This document shows positions 9,345-19,647 of a DNA stretch of 64,000 bases, piece by piece. How positions within the stretch are numbered: the first letter of the stretch is position 1; every line of letters starts with the position of its first letter. The stretch lies in the NCBI RefSeq assembly GCF_003479605.1, contig NZ_QUHR01000012.1, positions 19,501 through 83,500 of the forward strand, in the 5' to 3' direction. Below the pieces are notes generated by a model. That model was not told the origin of the DNA. It made no database searches and saw only the letters and a list, made by a program, of their open reading frames with translations. The translations under genes were made by a program, and so were the position numbers. Origin of the DNA: Roseburia sp. AF12-17LB (lineage in GTDB: Bacteria; Bacillota; Clostridia; Lachnospirales; Lachnospiraceae).

Positions 9345-12119
9345 ATGGGAAAGAAACGAAAAAAACGATGTCTGGCATTTTTGATGGCATTGGCTATGAT
9401 GACAGGCTTATTTATGGGAGATGCTGCCGGACTATTGGTAAAGGCAGAGGATACGCCGGCATCCGTTCAAATAGGAATTACAACATTAGAGACGGGCTGG
9501 TATGTGAAGGCGGTGGATCCTCCTTCTACACCGGGACCATCTGCAACGATTCGTGGCGTCGATAAAGTAGGGGAAGAACCGGAAAGTGGTGGTTATATTT
9601 ATTTTGATAAAGATACGGCAACCATGACTGTATATAATGATATGGAGATTGCTACTTCCGGACCGAATCCGGTGACAGTAACAGGCGGAAACTTAACAAT
9701 TTCCGGAGCAGGAAATTTTACTGTAGAAGGAACTTCTCCTGCATTTCTGTTAGCCGGAACCGGTGCTGCCGTTGTCACAAAGGATTTTACCGGAAATTTT
9801 AAGGTGACAAGTAATAGTAATGTAATAAACGGTGGCAGCAGATTTGAGATAGATACAACCGGTGATATTACACTGGAAACTGCATCAACGTCTTCAGAGC
9901 CAATTGCTTTGAGCAGTGGAGTGGTTGATTTAAGTGGAAAGAAAGTTACGATAACCGCACCATGTGGTATGATTGACAGTGGAGTATCCACACTGAACCT
10001 GACACAGACAGAAGGAGACCTTGCATTAAGTTCTGCATCTGATTATTATCCAATTTTCCATGCAGAAAATGTTACCCTGAAAAATACCGGTGGAAAGGTG
10101 GAACTGGAAAATACCAGCACAGGGGTGTTGACTGACAGTAATCTTACGATTGAAGCTGCAGGAGATATTTCTTTAAAATCAGCGAAGGGAATAACAAGCA
10201 AGAGTAATCCACAGGTGAGCTTAACTTCAACCAATGGGGATGTTACAATAGAACAGACTGCAAACTCTGTCATGCAAGATGGTAAGCTGACGATTCGGGC
10301 ATTGGCAGGAGCAGTAAGCATTTCAACTAATGCAACTGTACCGATGTTTCAGGCAGAACTTGATATAAAGGCAAAGAATGATGTAACACTGAAACAGAAT
10401 GGAACAACAAATTCATCACTTACCTGGGGTGGAGCAGGTGGAAGTATTGAGTGTACTGATGGGGATATTACAATAGAACAGGAAGGCAGCACATATGTAA
10501 TTTCGACTTTGAATGCAGTCGACCTGAATGCAGGTGGAACGGTTACGTTAAAGAGAAATACGGAAGGAACAGCATTAACTTCCATGGTGAAAGGGATTCC
10601 TGCAACAGGTGTAATCCAGCTTGTAGACGGCACAAAGAAAGGAGCCATCGTAGATGGAACCGTATATACTGCCAGCGGATGTACGCATCCAAAGCGTATC
10701 AATGGAAAATGTGTTGTTTGTGATGACCAGGAGCCGGTGGCTGCTATTGTAGATGCCAGCGGAAATGTAACAAATTATAACAGCCTGTCCGATGCATTCC
10801 ATAATGCCAATGCAGACAATACTGTAAAATTATTAGTTGATTATAAGAACAGCAGTGAAACAATTGATTTATCCTCTGTATATAAGGCTGTAAATCTTGA
10901 TTTAAATGGGAAGAGTTTAACATTAGATGCATTTAATATCATGAATCACTTAAGCGTTTCCAATGGAAAGCTTAACCTGAGAATGCTCAATGATGCAAAT
11001 ACTAGTCTTTCTGATAAATGTACATTAGAAAATGTGGAAGCGGATATCCATGAGATAAGTTGGACTGCAAATGGTGGTCTGGAATTAAAGAGCAGTAGAC
11101 TTCATGTAGGTTCACAGGCATCCCCTTGCTCATTCTTTGTAGAAATGATTACAATAGCACCGGATGACGATTCTGTAATTACAGTAGAAAACATGATAAG
11201 TGGTCTGGCAAACTATAAAAATGTACCAGCAATGGAACAGGCATTGGACAAATTAATTCCTTTCGGATATTCAGTTTTTGTTGATACTGATATTACAGTA
11301 CTGGATGAATCCGGAAATCGTGCCAAAAATCTGGTACTTCGTAATAAGAAGCTGGCAGAAGCGGACATTACTTTAAGCCCGGCTGCCTTTGTCTATGATG
11401 GCACAGGAAAAGAGCCGGCTGTAACCGTAACGTATGATGGAATGACATTAACTGAAGGAAGGGATTTTACGGTTACTTATATTGACAATATTGAAGTGGG
11501 TGATACAGCTGCAGCAATTATCAGTGGTTCCCGCTTTTTAGGCAGTGTAACAAAATACTTCAGCATTACCAAAGCACATCGTGGAGCACCAACAGGACTT
11601 ACCGCAGTAGCAGAAACCATTGATGGCAAAAATGATGGAAAGATTCGTGGTGTGAATGCGGAGATGGAATACAGTATTGATGGAACTACCTATACCGCAA
11701 TTACAGAAAATGAATTGAACGGACTTACCGACGGAACTTATCTGGTACGTTATCAGGAAACACGCAATTATTATGCGTCTTCTGCAACACAGATTGTAGT
11801 AGAAAAAGGACTTCCTTCTTCCGACAGCTTAAACCCGTCAAACCCGGGCGGCGGAAATAATCTGGAAAATACACCAGGTGGAAGCACGCCAAATGAAAAT
11901 AATAATGGAACGACATTAACCGCCGGAAGTAATGTTGTTACAACATTGCCAGGCGCATCTTCGGTACAGACACCGGCAGCAACAACGTCTGATAGCAGCA
12001 CACAGGTTAAAACCGGAGACGACAATCAGATATTCCTATATCTTCTTGTACTGATTGCTGCGGCAGGAGTAGCTGCGGGAGCATATGGCAGATTAAATGC
12101 AGGACGCCGTATGAAATAA
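9345..12119 (+). CDS. Secreted, cell-wall-anchored surface protein
   Basis: 924-residue exported protein. The signal peptide (about 1-34) has a lysine/arginine-rich start and a hydrophobic core. The body up to about residue 440 is beta-rich with repeating G-D-(I/V)-T-(L/I) strands, suggesting a beta-helix. A C-H-C-x2-C cluster (CTHPKRINGKCVVCDD) is near residue 446. An Ig-like/MBG-like segment follows (FVYDGTGKEPAVTVTYDG), then a Pro/Gly/Asn/Thr-rich wall-spanning stretch. A sorting signal ends the protein: VKTGD at 888-892, a hydrophobic helix and a basic tail. VKTG deviates from LPXTG but is of a kind common in Clostridia. The frame is open from a GTG at 9306, but the ATG at 9345 follows AGGAGAGG. 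The ligand is unknown. Confidence 0.85.
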   Translation: MGKKRKKRCLAFLMALAMMTGLFMGDAAGLLVKAEDTPASVQIGITTLETGWYVKAVDPPSTPGPSATIRGVDKVGEEPESGGYIYFDKDTATMTVYNDMEIATSGPNPVTVTGGNLTISGAGNFTVEGTSPAFLLAGTGAAVVTKDFTGNFKVTSNSNVINGGSRFEIDTTGDITLETASTSSEPIALSSGVVDLSGKKVTITAPCGMIDSGVSTLNLTQTEGDLALSSASDYYPIFHAENVTLKNTGGKVELENTSTGVLTDSNLTIEAAGDISLKSAKGITSKSNPQVSLTSTNGDVTIEQTANSVMQDGKLTIRALAGAVSISTNATVPMFQAELDIKAKNDVTLKQNGTTNSSLTWGGAGGSIECTDGDITIEQEGSTYVISTLNAVDLNAGGTVTLKRNTEGTALTSMVKGIPATGVIQLVDGTKKGAIVDGTVYTASGCTHPKRINGKCVVCDDQEPVAAIVDASGNVTNYNSLSDAFHNANADNTVKLLVDYKNSSETIDLSSVYKAVNLDLNGKSLTLDAFNIMNHLSVSNGKLNLRMLNDANTSLSDKCTLENVEADIHEISWTANGGLELKSSRLHVGSQASPCSFFVEMITIAPDDDSVITVENMISGLANYKNVPAMEQALDKLIPFGYSVFVDTDITVLDESGNRAKNLVLRNKKLAEADITLSPAAFVYDGTGKEPAVTVTYDGMTLTEGRDFTVTYIDNIEVGDTAAAIISGSRFLGSVTKYFSITKAHRGAPTGLTAVAETIDGKNDGKIRGVNAEMEYSIDGTTYTAITENELNGLTDGTYLVRYQETRNYYASSATQIVVEKGLPSSDSLNPSNPGGGNNLENTPGGSTPNENNNGTTLTAGSNVVTTLPGASSVQTPAATTSDSSTQVKTGDDNQIFLYLLVLIAAAGVAAGAYGRLNAGRRMK

Positions 12120-12165
12120 GTGAAAAGGGATATATCGGAAATAGAAAAGTCATGAAATGAAAAAT

Positions 12166-12206
12166 AAAAATGCTGTACTTTCAGAAATGGGAGTGCAGCA
12201 TTTTTC
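12166..12206 (+). terminator. Terminator after surface-protein gene
   Basis: AAAAATGCTGTACT pairs imperfectly with GTGCAGCATTTTT across a short loop; the right arm ends in a T run. Confidence 0.75.
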
Positions 12207-12267
12207 TGTTGCAAAGAACATAAGGACGCGGTAAAATGTAGCGTAGTCAAAGAAGAGGAGATAGAAG

Positions 12268-13023
12268 ATGCTGACACAGTTTTCAAGAACCGAACTATTG
12301 CTTGGAAAAGAAGCAATGGAAAAATTAAAGAATGCAAAGGTTGCAGTATTTGGAATTGGCGGAGTAGGTGGATATGTCTGCGAAGCACTGGTAAGAAGCG
12401 GAGTTGGAGCTTTTGATCTGATTGATGATGACAAGGTATGCCTGACGAATCTCAACCGTCAGATTATTGCAACCAGAAAGACCGTTGGAAAATATAAAAC
12501 AGACGTCATGAAAGACCGTATTTTAGAGATTAATCCGGATGCCAGGGTAGAAGTGCATAAATGCTTTTTCCTGCCGGAAAATGCGGATGAATTTCCTTTT
12601 GAAGAGTATGATTATATCGTAGATGCAGTAGATACGGTAACAGCGAAGATTTCACTGGTTATGAAGGCACAGGAGATGAATGTGCCGATTATCAGCAGTA
12701 TGGGAGCCGGAAATAAGTTAGATGCCAGTCAGTTCCGTGTGGCAGATATTTATAAGACAAAGGTATGCCCGCTGGCAAAAGTAATGCGCCGTGAGTTAAA
12801 GAAACGTGGCGTAAAGAAGCTTAAGGTGGTTTATTCCGAAGAGCAGCCAACCAGACCAGTTGAAGATATGGCAATCAGCTGTAGAACCAACTGTATCTGT
12901 CCGCCGGGAGCAGCCCATAAATGTACGGAGCGGCGTGATATTCCGGGCAGTGTGGCATTTGTGCCATCTGTCGCTGGACTGATTATCGCAGGTGAAGTAG
13001 TAAAGGATCTGGCAGCAAAATAG
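12268..13023 (+). CDS. tcdA: tRNA threonylcarbamoyladenosine dehydratase (TcdA/CsdL, ThiF family)
   Basis: E1-like ThiF/MoeB-fold enzyme (251 residues) that cyclises N6-threonylcarbamoyladenosine at position 37 of ANN-decoding tRNAs in an ATP-dependent step. The nucleotide-binding motif GIGGVGGYVCEALVRSG is near residues 28-44. NRQI, DAVDTVTAK and the SSMGAGNKLDASQF segment are typical of TcdA rather than of ThiF or MoeB. It starts at the ATG after AGAGGAGATAG. It stands alone between the surface protein and the convergent pckA. The family is clear. Confidence 0.9.
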   Translation: MLTQFSRTELLLGKEAMEKLKNAKVAVFGIGGVGGYVCEALVRSGVGAFDLIDDDKVCLTNLNRQIIATRKTVGKYKTDVMKDRILEINPDARVEVHKCFFLPENADEFPFEEYDYIVDAVDTVTAKISLVMKAQEMNVPIISSMGAGNKLDASQFRVADIYKTKVCPLAKVMRRELKKRGVKKLKVVYSEEQPTRPVEDMAISCRTNCICPPGAAHKCTERRDIPGSVAFVPSVAGLIIAGEVVKDLAAK

Positions 13024-13036
13024 GAAACAGATAAAG

Positions 13037-13067
13037 AAAACCGGATGTGGAATCACATCCGGTTTTC
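13037..13067. terminator. Bidirectional terminator between tcdA and pckA
   Basis: Perfect hairpin AAAACCGGATGTG-gaat-CACATCCGGTTTT. It has an A run on one side and a T run on the other, so it can serve both convergent genes. Confidence 0.9.
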
Positions 13068-13096
13068 CGTTTCTATTGATTTCCTTATCAGGAAAA

Positions 13097-14701
13097 TTAT
13101 TTCTGAGGACCTGCAGAAACAAGAGCTTTACCAGCTTCATTTCCTTCGTATTTAGCAAAGTTCTTGATGAATCTGTCAGCAAGATCTAATGCTTTTGTCT
13201 CCCATTCAGAAGCATCTGCGTAAGTATCACGAGGATCTAAGATGCCTGAATCAACGCCTGGAAGCTCTGTAGGAACTTCAAAGTTGAAGAATGGAATCTG
13301 TTTTGTAGGAGCGGTTAAGATAGCTCCGCTTAAGATAGCATCGATGATACCACGGGTATCTTTGATGGAGATACGTTTTCCGGTTCCGTTCCATCCTGTA
13401 TTTACGAGGTAAGCCTTAGCTCCGCTCTTTTCCATTTTCTTAACAAGCTCTGCAGCGTATTTTGTAGGATGCAGCTCTAAGAAAGCCTGTCCGAAACATG
13501 CTGAGAAAGTAGGTGTAGGCTCTGTGATTCCACGCTCTGTACCAGCAAGTTTTGCTGTAAATCCAGACAGGAAGTAGTACTGAGTCTGCTCTGGAGTTAA
13601 GATAGATACTGGAGGCAGTACTCCGAATGCATCTGCGGAAAGGAAGATGACATTCTTAGCTGCTGGAGCAGAAGAGATCGGGCGGACAATGTTCTTAATG
13701 TGGTTGATTGGGTAAGATACACGGGTGTTTTCTGTTACGCTCCTATCAGAAAAATCGATTTTTCCGTCAGCATCTAATGTTACGTTCTCAAGAAGAGCGT
13801 CACGTCTGATCGCATTGTAGATATCAGGTTCGGAATCTTTGTCAAGGTCGATAACCTTAGCGTAGCATCCACCCTCGAAGTTGAATACGCCGTTGTCATC
13901 CCAACCATGCTCGTCATCACCGATTAAGAGACGCTTAGGATCGGTTGAAAGGGTTGTCTTACCTGTTCCGGAAAGTCCGAAGAAGATAGCGGTGTTTTCA
14001 CCGTTCATATCTGTGTTAGCAGAGCAGTGCATGGAAGCGATGCCCTTTAATGGCAGATAGTAGTTCATCATAGAGAACATACCTTTTTTCATTTCTCCGC
14101 CGTACCATGTATTAACGATAACCTGCTCACGGCTTGTAATGTTGAACATTACTGCTGTCTCAGAGTTTAATCCTAATTCTTTGTAGTTTTCAACTTTTGC
14201 TTTAGAAGCATTGTAAACGATGAAGTCCGGCTCAAAGTTCTTTAATTCTTCTTCAGTAGGCTGGATGAACATATTTGTTACGAAATGTGCCTGCCAAGCT
14301 ACTTCTACGATGAAACGGATAGCCATACGGGTATCTTTGTTAGCACCACAGAAAGCATCTACTACATAAAGTTTTTTGTTAGAAAGTTCTTTGATAGCGA
14401 TGTCTTTTACAGCACTCCATGCTTCCTCAGATGCTGGATGGTTGTCGTTCTTGTATTCATCAGATGTCCACCATACAGTGTCTTTGGAGTTCTCGTCCAT
14501 AACGATGAATTTGTCTTTAGGGGAACGACCTGTATAGATACCAGTCATAACATTGACTGCGCCAAGTTCACTTTCCTGACCTTTTTCATAGCCTTCCAGT
14601 TCTGGCTTGGTCTCTTCTGCGAATAATGTTTCGTAGGATGGGTTGTAGACAATTTCTGTTGTTCCAGTAATGCCATACTTGCTTAAATTGATTTCTGCCA
14701 T
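13097..14701 (-). CDS. pckA: Phosphoenolpyruvate carboxykinase (ATP)
   Basis: ATP-type PEPCK interconverting oxaloacetate + ATP and PEP + CO2 + ADP. In fermentative Clostridia it often runs in the carboxylating direction. The 534 residues are typical. The P-loop is [18 protein letters not shown] is the metal/kinase-2 motif, NFEGGCYAK and [19 protein letters not shown] follow. The frame is open to 14752, but the ATG at 14701 has AAAGAGGT upstream and begins [10 protein letters not shown], the usual N-terminus. Monocistronic and convergent with tcdA. Confidence 0.96.
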   Translation of the reverse strand: MAEINLSKYGITGTTEIVYNPSYETLFAEETKPELEGYEKGQESELGAVNVMTGIYTGRSPKDKFIVMDENSKDTVWWTSDEYKNDNHPASEEAWSAVKDIAIKELSNKKLYVVDAFCGANKDTRMAIRFIVEVAWQAHFVTNMFIQPTEEELKNFEPDFIVYNASKAKVENYKELGLNSETAVMFNITSREQVIVNTWYGGEMKKGMFSMMNYYLPLKGIASMHCSANTDMNGENTAIFFGLSGTGKTTLSTDPKRLLIGDDEHGWDDNGVFNFEGGCYAKVIDLDKDSEPDIYNAIRRDALLENVTLDADGKIDFSDRSVTENTRVSYPINHIKNIVRPISSAPAAKNVIFLSADAFGVLPPVSILTPEQTQYYFLSGFTAKLAGTERGITEPTPTFSACFGQAFLELHPTKYAAELVKKMEKSGAKAYLVNTGWNGTGKRISIKDTRGIIDAILSGAILTAPTKQIPFFNFEVPTELPGVDSGILDPRDTYADASEWETKALDLADRFIKNFAKYEGNEAGKALVSAGPQK

Positions 14702-14965
14702 TTTGTTTTTACCTCTTTCCTTTAAATATAGTAATATGATAATCGCCCGCAAAAAGCAGGTTTTTATGATATCTTGACTGAGAAACTATAAATCCTAGTT
14801 ACGTCATCATAATTATTATACATAAATAAGTCATAAAATCAATAAAAAAACTGCGAAATTTTTATAAAGTGAAGAAAGTTGAAAGATTTTCCCCCTAAAG
14901 AATTAGCCTCCTGCTTAAAAATGCTGCCATATAATTCTACAGAAGTCCGTTGCGGCAGCACCACA

Positions 14966-15297
14966 GACAAGCTATAATACAAAGTAAGAGTTGGACTTGG
15001 CTATCTCTATTGGAACAGAATATATCGGAATGCATCTGCATTACCGTTCTTTCGTGTGTATCCCTTAGCGGGTATCGCAGCAAACAAATGGATGCCGGGC
15101 AAATGTCTGAGCTTGATTCTTTATATTTAGCAGGAAAATACGATGCGAGTTTTGCCCGGTGTCCATCAATAAAAGTTTGTGCAGATACCCGCTTAGGGAT
15201 ACCAGAAAGAACGGTAGCAGATGCATTCGGATATATTCTGCCCTAGGAGAGATAGAGAAAAATATAATCTCACTTTGCAGGATAATCTTGTATAGAA
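14966..15297. repeat. Long imperfect inverted repeat upstream of sbcD
   Basis: The 612 nt between pckA and sbcD hold no convincing gene. The right part is a long palindrome. The left arm (about 14966-15102) contains CAAAGTAAG, CTATCTCT, AGAATATATCGGAATGCATC, TACCGTTCTTTC, TATCCCTTAGCGGGTATC and GCCGGGCAAA. Reading the opposite strand of about 15150-15297 gives the same elements in the same order with a few changes: CAAAGTGAG, CTATCTCT, AGAATATATCCGAATGCATC, TACCGTTCTTTC, TATCCCTAAGCGGGTATC and ACCGGGCAAA. The loop is about 45 nt. It could fold as a long RNA or DNA hairpin and ends just before the sbcD ribosome binding site. Bases 14702-14965 hold the pckA upstream region with nothing else I can identify. 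Confidence 0.85.
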
Positions 15298-15313
15298 AAG
15301 GAGCACGTGGGCT

Positions 15314-16471
15314 ATGAAGATATTTCACTTATCCGACCTTCACATCGGATTGAAATTAATGAATCATGATTTAAGGGAAGACCAGGAATATATCCTGCAT
15401 CAGATTGTAGAGCGGGCCGGAGAAGAAAAACCGGATGCCATTTTGATTGCAGGAGATATTTATGATAAAGCAGTGCCGGCGGCAGAGGCAGTAGAGGTAT
15501 TCGATCATTTTATCAATGAACTGACGGAGATGGTGCCGGAGGCTGTCATTATGATGGTTAGCGGAAACCATGACAGCGCACCAAGAGTGAACTGTTTTCG
15601 AAGCATTTTATCAAGACAGCATTTATATATGATAGGAAAGCCGCCTGAGACGAAAGAGGAATACATTGAGAAAGTGACATTGACGGATAAGTATGGAAAA
15701 GTGAATTTTTATCTTCTGCCTTTTGTGAAGCCGTCTATGGTAAAGCAGATTGTGGGAACGGATGAAAATGATAACAACCTTTCCTATGATGCAACTTTGC
15801 ATAAGCTTCTGGAAAGAGAAAATGTAAATGAAGCAGAGCGGAATGTGCTGGTGAGCCACCAGTTCTACTTGCCGGCAGGAAAAGCGGCGGAGGATGTTGA
15901 GCGGATGGATTCCGAAATCCGCACCGTGGGAAATATTGATGAAGTGTCTGCGGATGTGTTGGAGCGGTTTGACTATGCGGCATTGGGACACATTCATAAG
16001 CCTATGACCGTGGGAAAAGAGTGTTATCGTTACTGTGGAACACCTCTTGCCTGCTCCGTCAGTGAAGCGGGACAGAAAAAGGGCATTATTATGGTGGAAC
16101 TGGAAGAAAAGGGCAGGCTTTCCACCAGAGTAATTCCGTTAAAACCACTGCGTCAGGTGCGTATTGTGGAAGGAGAATTAGAAGAAGTATTAAAGCAGCC
16201 ATCCGATAATTTTGTAACTGTGATTCTTACCGATAAGGTGGATGTCAATGTCTTTGACATGCAGGACCGGCTGCGTCATGCATTTCCCAATTTACTGGAA
16301 ATCCGAAGAGAAACGCTGCACAAAGCCAATTATGAAATGGAAAAATTCCGGCATGAGGCAGAGCTTGATGCCTTTTCACTATGCTGTGAGTTTATCGGAG
16401 AGATGAACGAGGAAGAGAGAGAAATTCTTAAGGAAGTCATCAATAAAGTAGAGGAGGAGAGTGAGTTATGA
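15314..16471 (+). CDS. sbcD: Exonuclease SbcD (Mre11-like nuclease subunit)
   Basis: Calcineurin-like phosphoesterase, 385 residues. The metal-binding motifs are in family order: DLHIG near residue 8, GDIYD near 47, GNHDS near 89, a SHQF motif, and GHIHKP near 220. It forms the SbcCD complex, an ATP-dependent double-strand exonuclease and endonuclease that opens DNA hairpins and cuts at long palindromes. AAAAGGAG lies before the ATG. Its stop overlaps sbcC by 4 nt. A long palindrome lies directly upstream. Confidence 0.95.
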   Translation: MKIFHLSDLHIGLKLMNHDLREDQEYILHQIVERAGEEKPDAILIAGDIYDKAVPAAEAVEVFDHFINELTEMVPEAVIMMVSGNHDSAPRVNCFRSILSRQHLYMIGKPPETKEEYIEKVTLTDKYGKVNFYLLPFVKPSMVKQIVGTDENDNNLSYDATLHKLLERENVNEAERNVLVSHQFYLPAGKAAEDVERMDSEIRTVGNIDEVSADVLERFDYAALGHIHKPMTVGKECYRYCGTPLACSVSEAGQKKGIIMVELEEKGRLSTRVIPLKPLRQVRIVEGELEEVLKQPSDNFVTVILTDKVDVNVFDMQDRLRHAFPNLLEIRRETLHKANYEMEKFRHEAELDAFSLCCEFIGEMNEEEREILKEVINKVEEESEL

Positions 16472-19400
16472 GACCATTAACCTTGGAAATGCAGGCATTT
16501 GGGTCCTATGGAGACCGGACGAAAATTGATTTTCGAAAACCATCCCAGAATTTATTTCTGATTACCGGAGATACCGGTTCCGGCAAGTCCACTATTTTTG
16601 ATGCCATAGCCTTTGCGTTATATGGAGAAGCCAGTTCCACAGCTAATAAGAAAAGTGGAACAGAGCTGCAGAGTCAGTTTGCCACAGCAGGCGCAGAGCC
16701 TTATGTGGAATTGAAATTCTGTGAAGGAACAGAAGAAAGCGGCGTCTATACAGTACGCCGTGTGCCAAGACATGTCCGCCCATTGAAGCGGGGAAGCGGT
16801 GAAAAAGAAGAAAGCGAATCCGTTACCTTAATCATGCCGGATGAAATCGTTTATTCGCAAAAGGAAACGAATCAGAAAATCATTGATATTGTCGGGCTGA
16901 ACAAGGGGCAGTTTATGCAGGTGGCAATGATTGCCCAGGGAGAATTTATGGAACTGCTCCGGGCAAAATCCGATGAGAAAAAAGTGATTTTCCGAAAATT
17001 ATTCCACACAGAAAAATATGAAAAGATTGCCAATGAATTAGGAGACCGGAAAAGGAAATTAGATGCAGAGATTGCCACAATCCGTACGAAGTTTCATGCC
17101 AAAGCTGAGAATGCGGACATACCGGAAGCCTTTGAAGAAGCCGAAGCCCTGTTGGCATTGAAAAAGAAGATGCAGCAGGCGGATGCAAAAGCACCGGAGA
17201 TGGAACGCTTTTTAGAATTGATGCAGCAATTGTGCCAGTATCTTAAGGAAGAGGGAAAGAAGAAAAAGAAGGAAGCAAAGGAAGCGGAAAAACTGCGGGA
17301 GCATTGCAGGAGTGCGTTGCAGGAAGCGGAAAATCTGCAAAAATCCTTTACCCAGATGGAAGAAGCACAGCGGGAGTTGGCACGCCTTTTTGAAGCGGAA
17401 GAGGAGATAAAAGAGACTGCCCGGTTAGAGCAGATGATAAAGCTTGCCTATGATGCAAAGCAGCTCTATCAGCAGTATGAAGAAGCGGTAAAGAGGCTGG
17501 AGAATTTAAAGGCAGAACAGCAGAAATTAGAAGAAAAGTTGCCGGAGATAAAGAAAGCTTTAAAAGAGGCAGAAAAGGAAAGAAACTTAGCAGAGGCGGA
17601 AAAGGAAACACAGCAGAAGAATTACAGTATTATAGAAGAAAAAGTAAATCGCACGAAAGCGGCATTGAAAGAAATAAGAAAAGCTGCGCAGGAAGTAGAG
17701 CAGAGTAAAGATGCTTTGCAGCAGGCGGAAGAGACGGAAAAAGAGACAAAAGAAAAAAGCACTGTCTTAGAGCAGAATATTGTGCAGTGGAAGAAAGAAG
17801 CAGAAGCCTTCGAAGGAATGGAAGTAAGGCAGTTACAGATTACCGGAAAGAAAAATGCTCTTGCAGAAATCGAAGATGCCGTAGCAGAGATTACAGAATC
17901 AAAGCAGCTTCTTGGTAAAGAAAAGAAACAAGAGGAACATGCAAAAGAGATTTATAGGGAAGCATCCGGACAGTATCAGGAAAAGCAGCAGGAATACGAA
18001 GCATATCGTAAGCGGTTTTTCGATGCCCAGGCAGGTATTTTAGCAAAGGAATTAAAAGAGGGAGAGCCATGCCCGGTCTGCGGTTCCATGGAACATCCAA
18101 AGCCATGCATTGTGGTAGAAATGCAGGAAGAATTAAGCCGGGAAATGTTAGAAACTTTAGAAGAAACGGTTGCAAAGTTACAGCAGAAGCAGGAAGCAGC
18201 ATCTACAAAAGCCGGTACATGTCACGTAAGAAGAGAGAACCGGGAGAAAGAGTTGGCAGAAAAACAGGAAAAGTGCAGGAAGAAAATGGAAGCCTTTGGA
18301 AAGGAAGCACACCCGGCAGCCGATGAAGAAATAGAACCGTGGCTTGTCACGCAAAAGAAAGAGCTTGCAAAAGAAGAAGAAACACTTTCTCAGGAGATAA
18401 AAAAGAAGAAGGAATTGTCTCATAAATTAGAAGAGGCAGAAGCAAAAAAGATTGCACTTCAAAAAGAAGAGACAGAAGCAACAGAAAAGAAGCTATTGGC
18501 AAAAGAGCAGTTTGACCGTTGTCAGGCAGCTTACACAGAGCGGAACCGCACCCTTGACTATACATCTGAAAAAGAAGCGGATGAAGTCTTGGCAGAAGCA
18601 CAGGAGAAGAAGGCTTCTGCAGAAAGTGCATATGCAAAGGCTGATAAAGAAAAGAGCCGTTTAGAGGAAGAGAAAACCGGTACACAGACAGGCATTGTCC
18701 GTTGTGAAAGAGAACTTCCGGAACGGAAAAAGGAAGCAGAAGCCAAGCAGCAAAAATATGATTTATATATAGAAGAAAAAGATATTTCCAAACTGGAATG
18801 GCAGACGCTGGTGGAGCAGTATTCGATAGATGCCATGGAAGAGATGCGGCAGAAAAGGGAAGATTATCAGAATCAGAAGACGATGTATCAGAGCCGCTAT
18901 GAGACAGCGAAAGAAACTGTAGGAGAGAAAGAAAAACCGGACGTAGAGAAGCTTTCAGAGGAACTTAAGGCAGCAGAGGAGCAGAGTAAGCTTGCAGGCA
19001 GGGCGGCCAATGAGTGGGAGATTTCTAATCAGAAGGATACGGAAATCTTAGAAGCGGTAGAGGAAATATGGAGCGGGCGGCAGCAGGTATTAGAGCAGCA
19101 CAACCGTATAACACGGCTTTATACTGTCATTTCCGGAAATGTGTCCGGCAGCCGTATGGATTTGGAGACCTTTGTGCAACGCTATTATCTGGAGCGGATT
19201 CTTTATGCAGCAAACCGCCGTTTTGAAGAAATGTCAGCAGGACAGTTTGAACTCAGAATGTTTGATGAGAAGAAGGCTGCAATCGGAAAGAATAAGGGAC
19301 TTGACCTTATGGTATATTCCAATGTGACCGGAAAAGAGCGGGAAGTCCGTACGCTTTCCGGAGGAGAATCCTTTATGGCGGCGTTATCCATGGCACTAGG

Positions 19401-19647
19401 CATGGCAGATGAGATTCAGGAAAATTCTGCTGCCATACATCTTGATATGATGTTTATTGATGAAGGATTTGGTTCCCTGGATGAGCATGCAAGAGAGCAG
19501 GCAGTCCGGGTATTAAAAGAGATGGCAGGCGGCTCAAAGCTTATTGGAATCATTTCCCATGTAACAGAATTAAAGCAGGAAATGGAAGACCAGCTTCTTA
19601 TTACAAAAGATGAAGAAGGAAGCCATGTCCGCTGGCAGTTAAGCTAG
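16468..19647 (+). CDS. sbcC: Exonuclease SbcC (Rad50-like ATPase subunit)
   Basis: 1059-residue SMC-type ATPase. The N-terminal Walker A is GDTGSGKST (about residue 34). Long antiparallel coiled coils rich in Glu/Lys/Ala flank the zinc hook CPVCG (Cys535 and Cys538). The C-terminal half has the ABC signature LSGGES (963-968) and Walker B DMMFIDEGFGSLD. The hook dimerises two heads and the ATPase gates the SbcD nuclease. Overlap with sbcD (ATGA) indicates coupling. Its end overlaps the convergent tetR gene by 9 nt. Confidence 0.95.
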   Translation: MRPLTLEMQAFGSYGDRTKIDFRKPSQNLFLITGDTGSGKSTIFDAIAFALYGEASSTANKKSGTELQSQFATAGAEPYVELKFCEGTEESGVYTVRRVPRHVRPLKRGSGEKEESESVTLIMPDEIVYSQKETNQKIIDIVGLNKGQFMQVAMIAQGEFMELLRAKSDEKKVIFRKLFHTEKYEKIANELGDRKRKLDAEIATIRTKFHAKAENADIPEAFEEAEALLALKKKMQQADAKAPEMERFLELMQQLCQYLKEEGKKKKKEAKEAEKLREHCRSALQEAENLQKSFTQMEEAQRELARLFEAEEEIKETARLEQMIKLAYDAKQLYQQYEEAVKRLENLKAEQQKLEEKLPEIKKALKEAEKERNLAEAEKETQQKNYSIIEEKVNRTKAALKEIRKAAQEVEQSKDALQQAEETEKETKEKSTVLEQNIVQWKKEAEAFEGMEVRQLQITGKKNALAEIEDAVAEITESKQLLGKEKKQEEHAKEIYREASGQYQEKQQEYEAYRKRFFDAQAGILAKELKEGEPCPVCGSMEHPKPCIVVEMQEELSREMLETLEETVAKLQQKQEAASTKAGTCHVRRENREKELAEKQEKCRKKMEAFGKEAHPAADEEIEPWLVTQKKELAKEEETLSQEIKKKKELSHKLEEAEAKKIALQKEETEATEKKLLAKEQFDRCQAAYTERNRTLDYTSEKEADEVLAEAQEKKASAESAYAKADKEKSRLEEEKTGTQTGIVRCERELPERKKEAEAKQQKYDLYIEEKDISKLEWQTLVEQYSIDAMEEMRQKREDYQNQKTMYQSRYETAKETVGEKEKPDVEKLSEELKAAEEQSKLAGRAANEWEISNQKDTEILEAVEEIWSGRQQVLEQHNRITRLYTVISGNVSGSRMDLETFVQRYYLERILYAANRRFEEMSAGQFELRMFDEKKAAIGKNKGLDLMVYSNVTGKEREVRTLSGGESFMAALSMALGMADEIQENSAAIHLDMMFIDEGFGSLDEHAREQAVRVLKEMAGGSKLIGIISHVTELKQEMEDQLLITKDEEGSHVRWQLS

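Noticed and set aside
13796..14626. Open frames on the strand opposite pckA and other long genes
   Set aside because: They lie wholly within genes with clear motifs, lack ribosome binding sites and show no family features.
16872..19403. Frames opposite and within sbcC
   Set aside because: Shadows of a coiled-coil gene with biased codon use.
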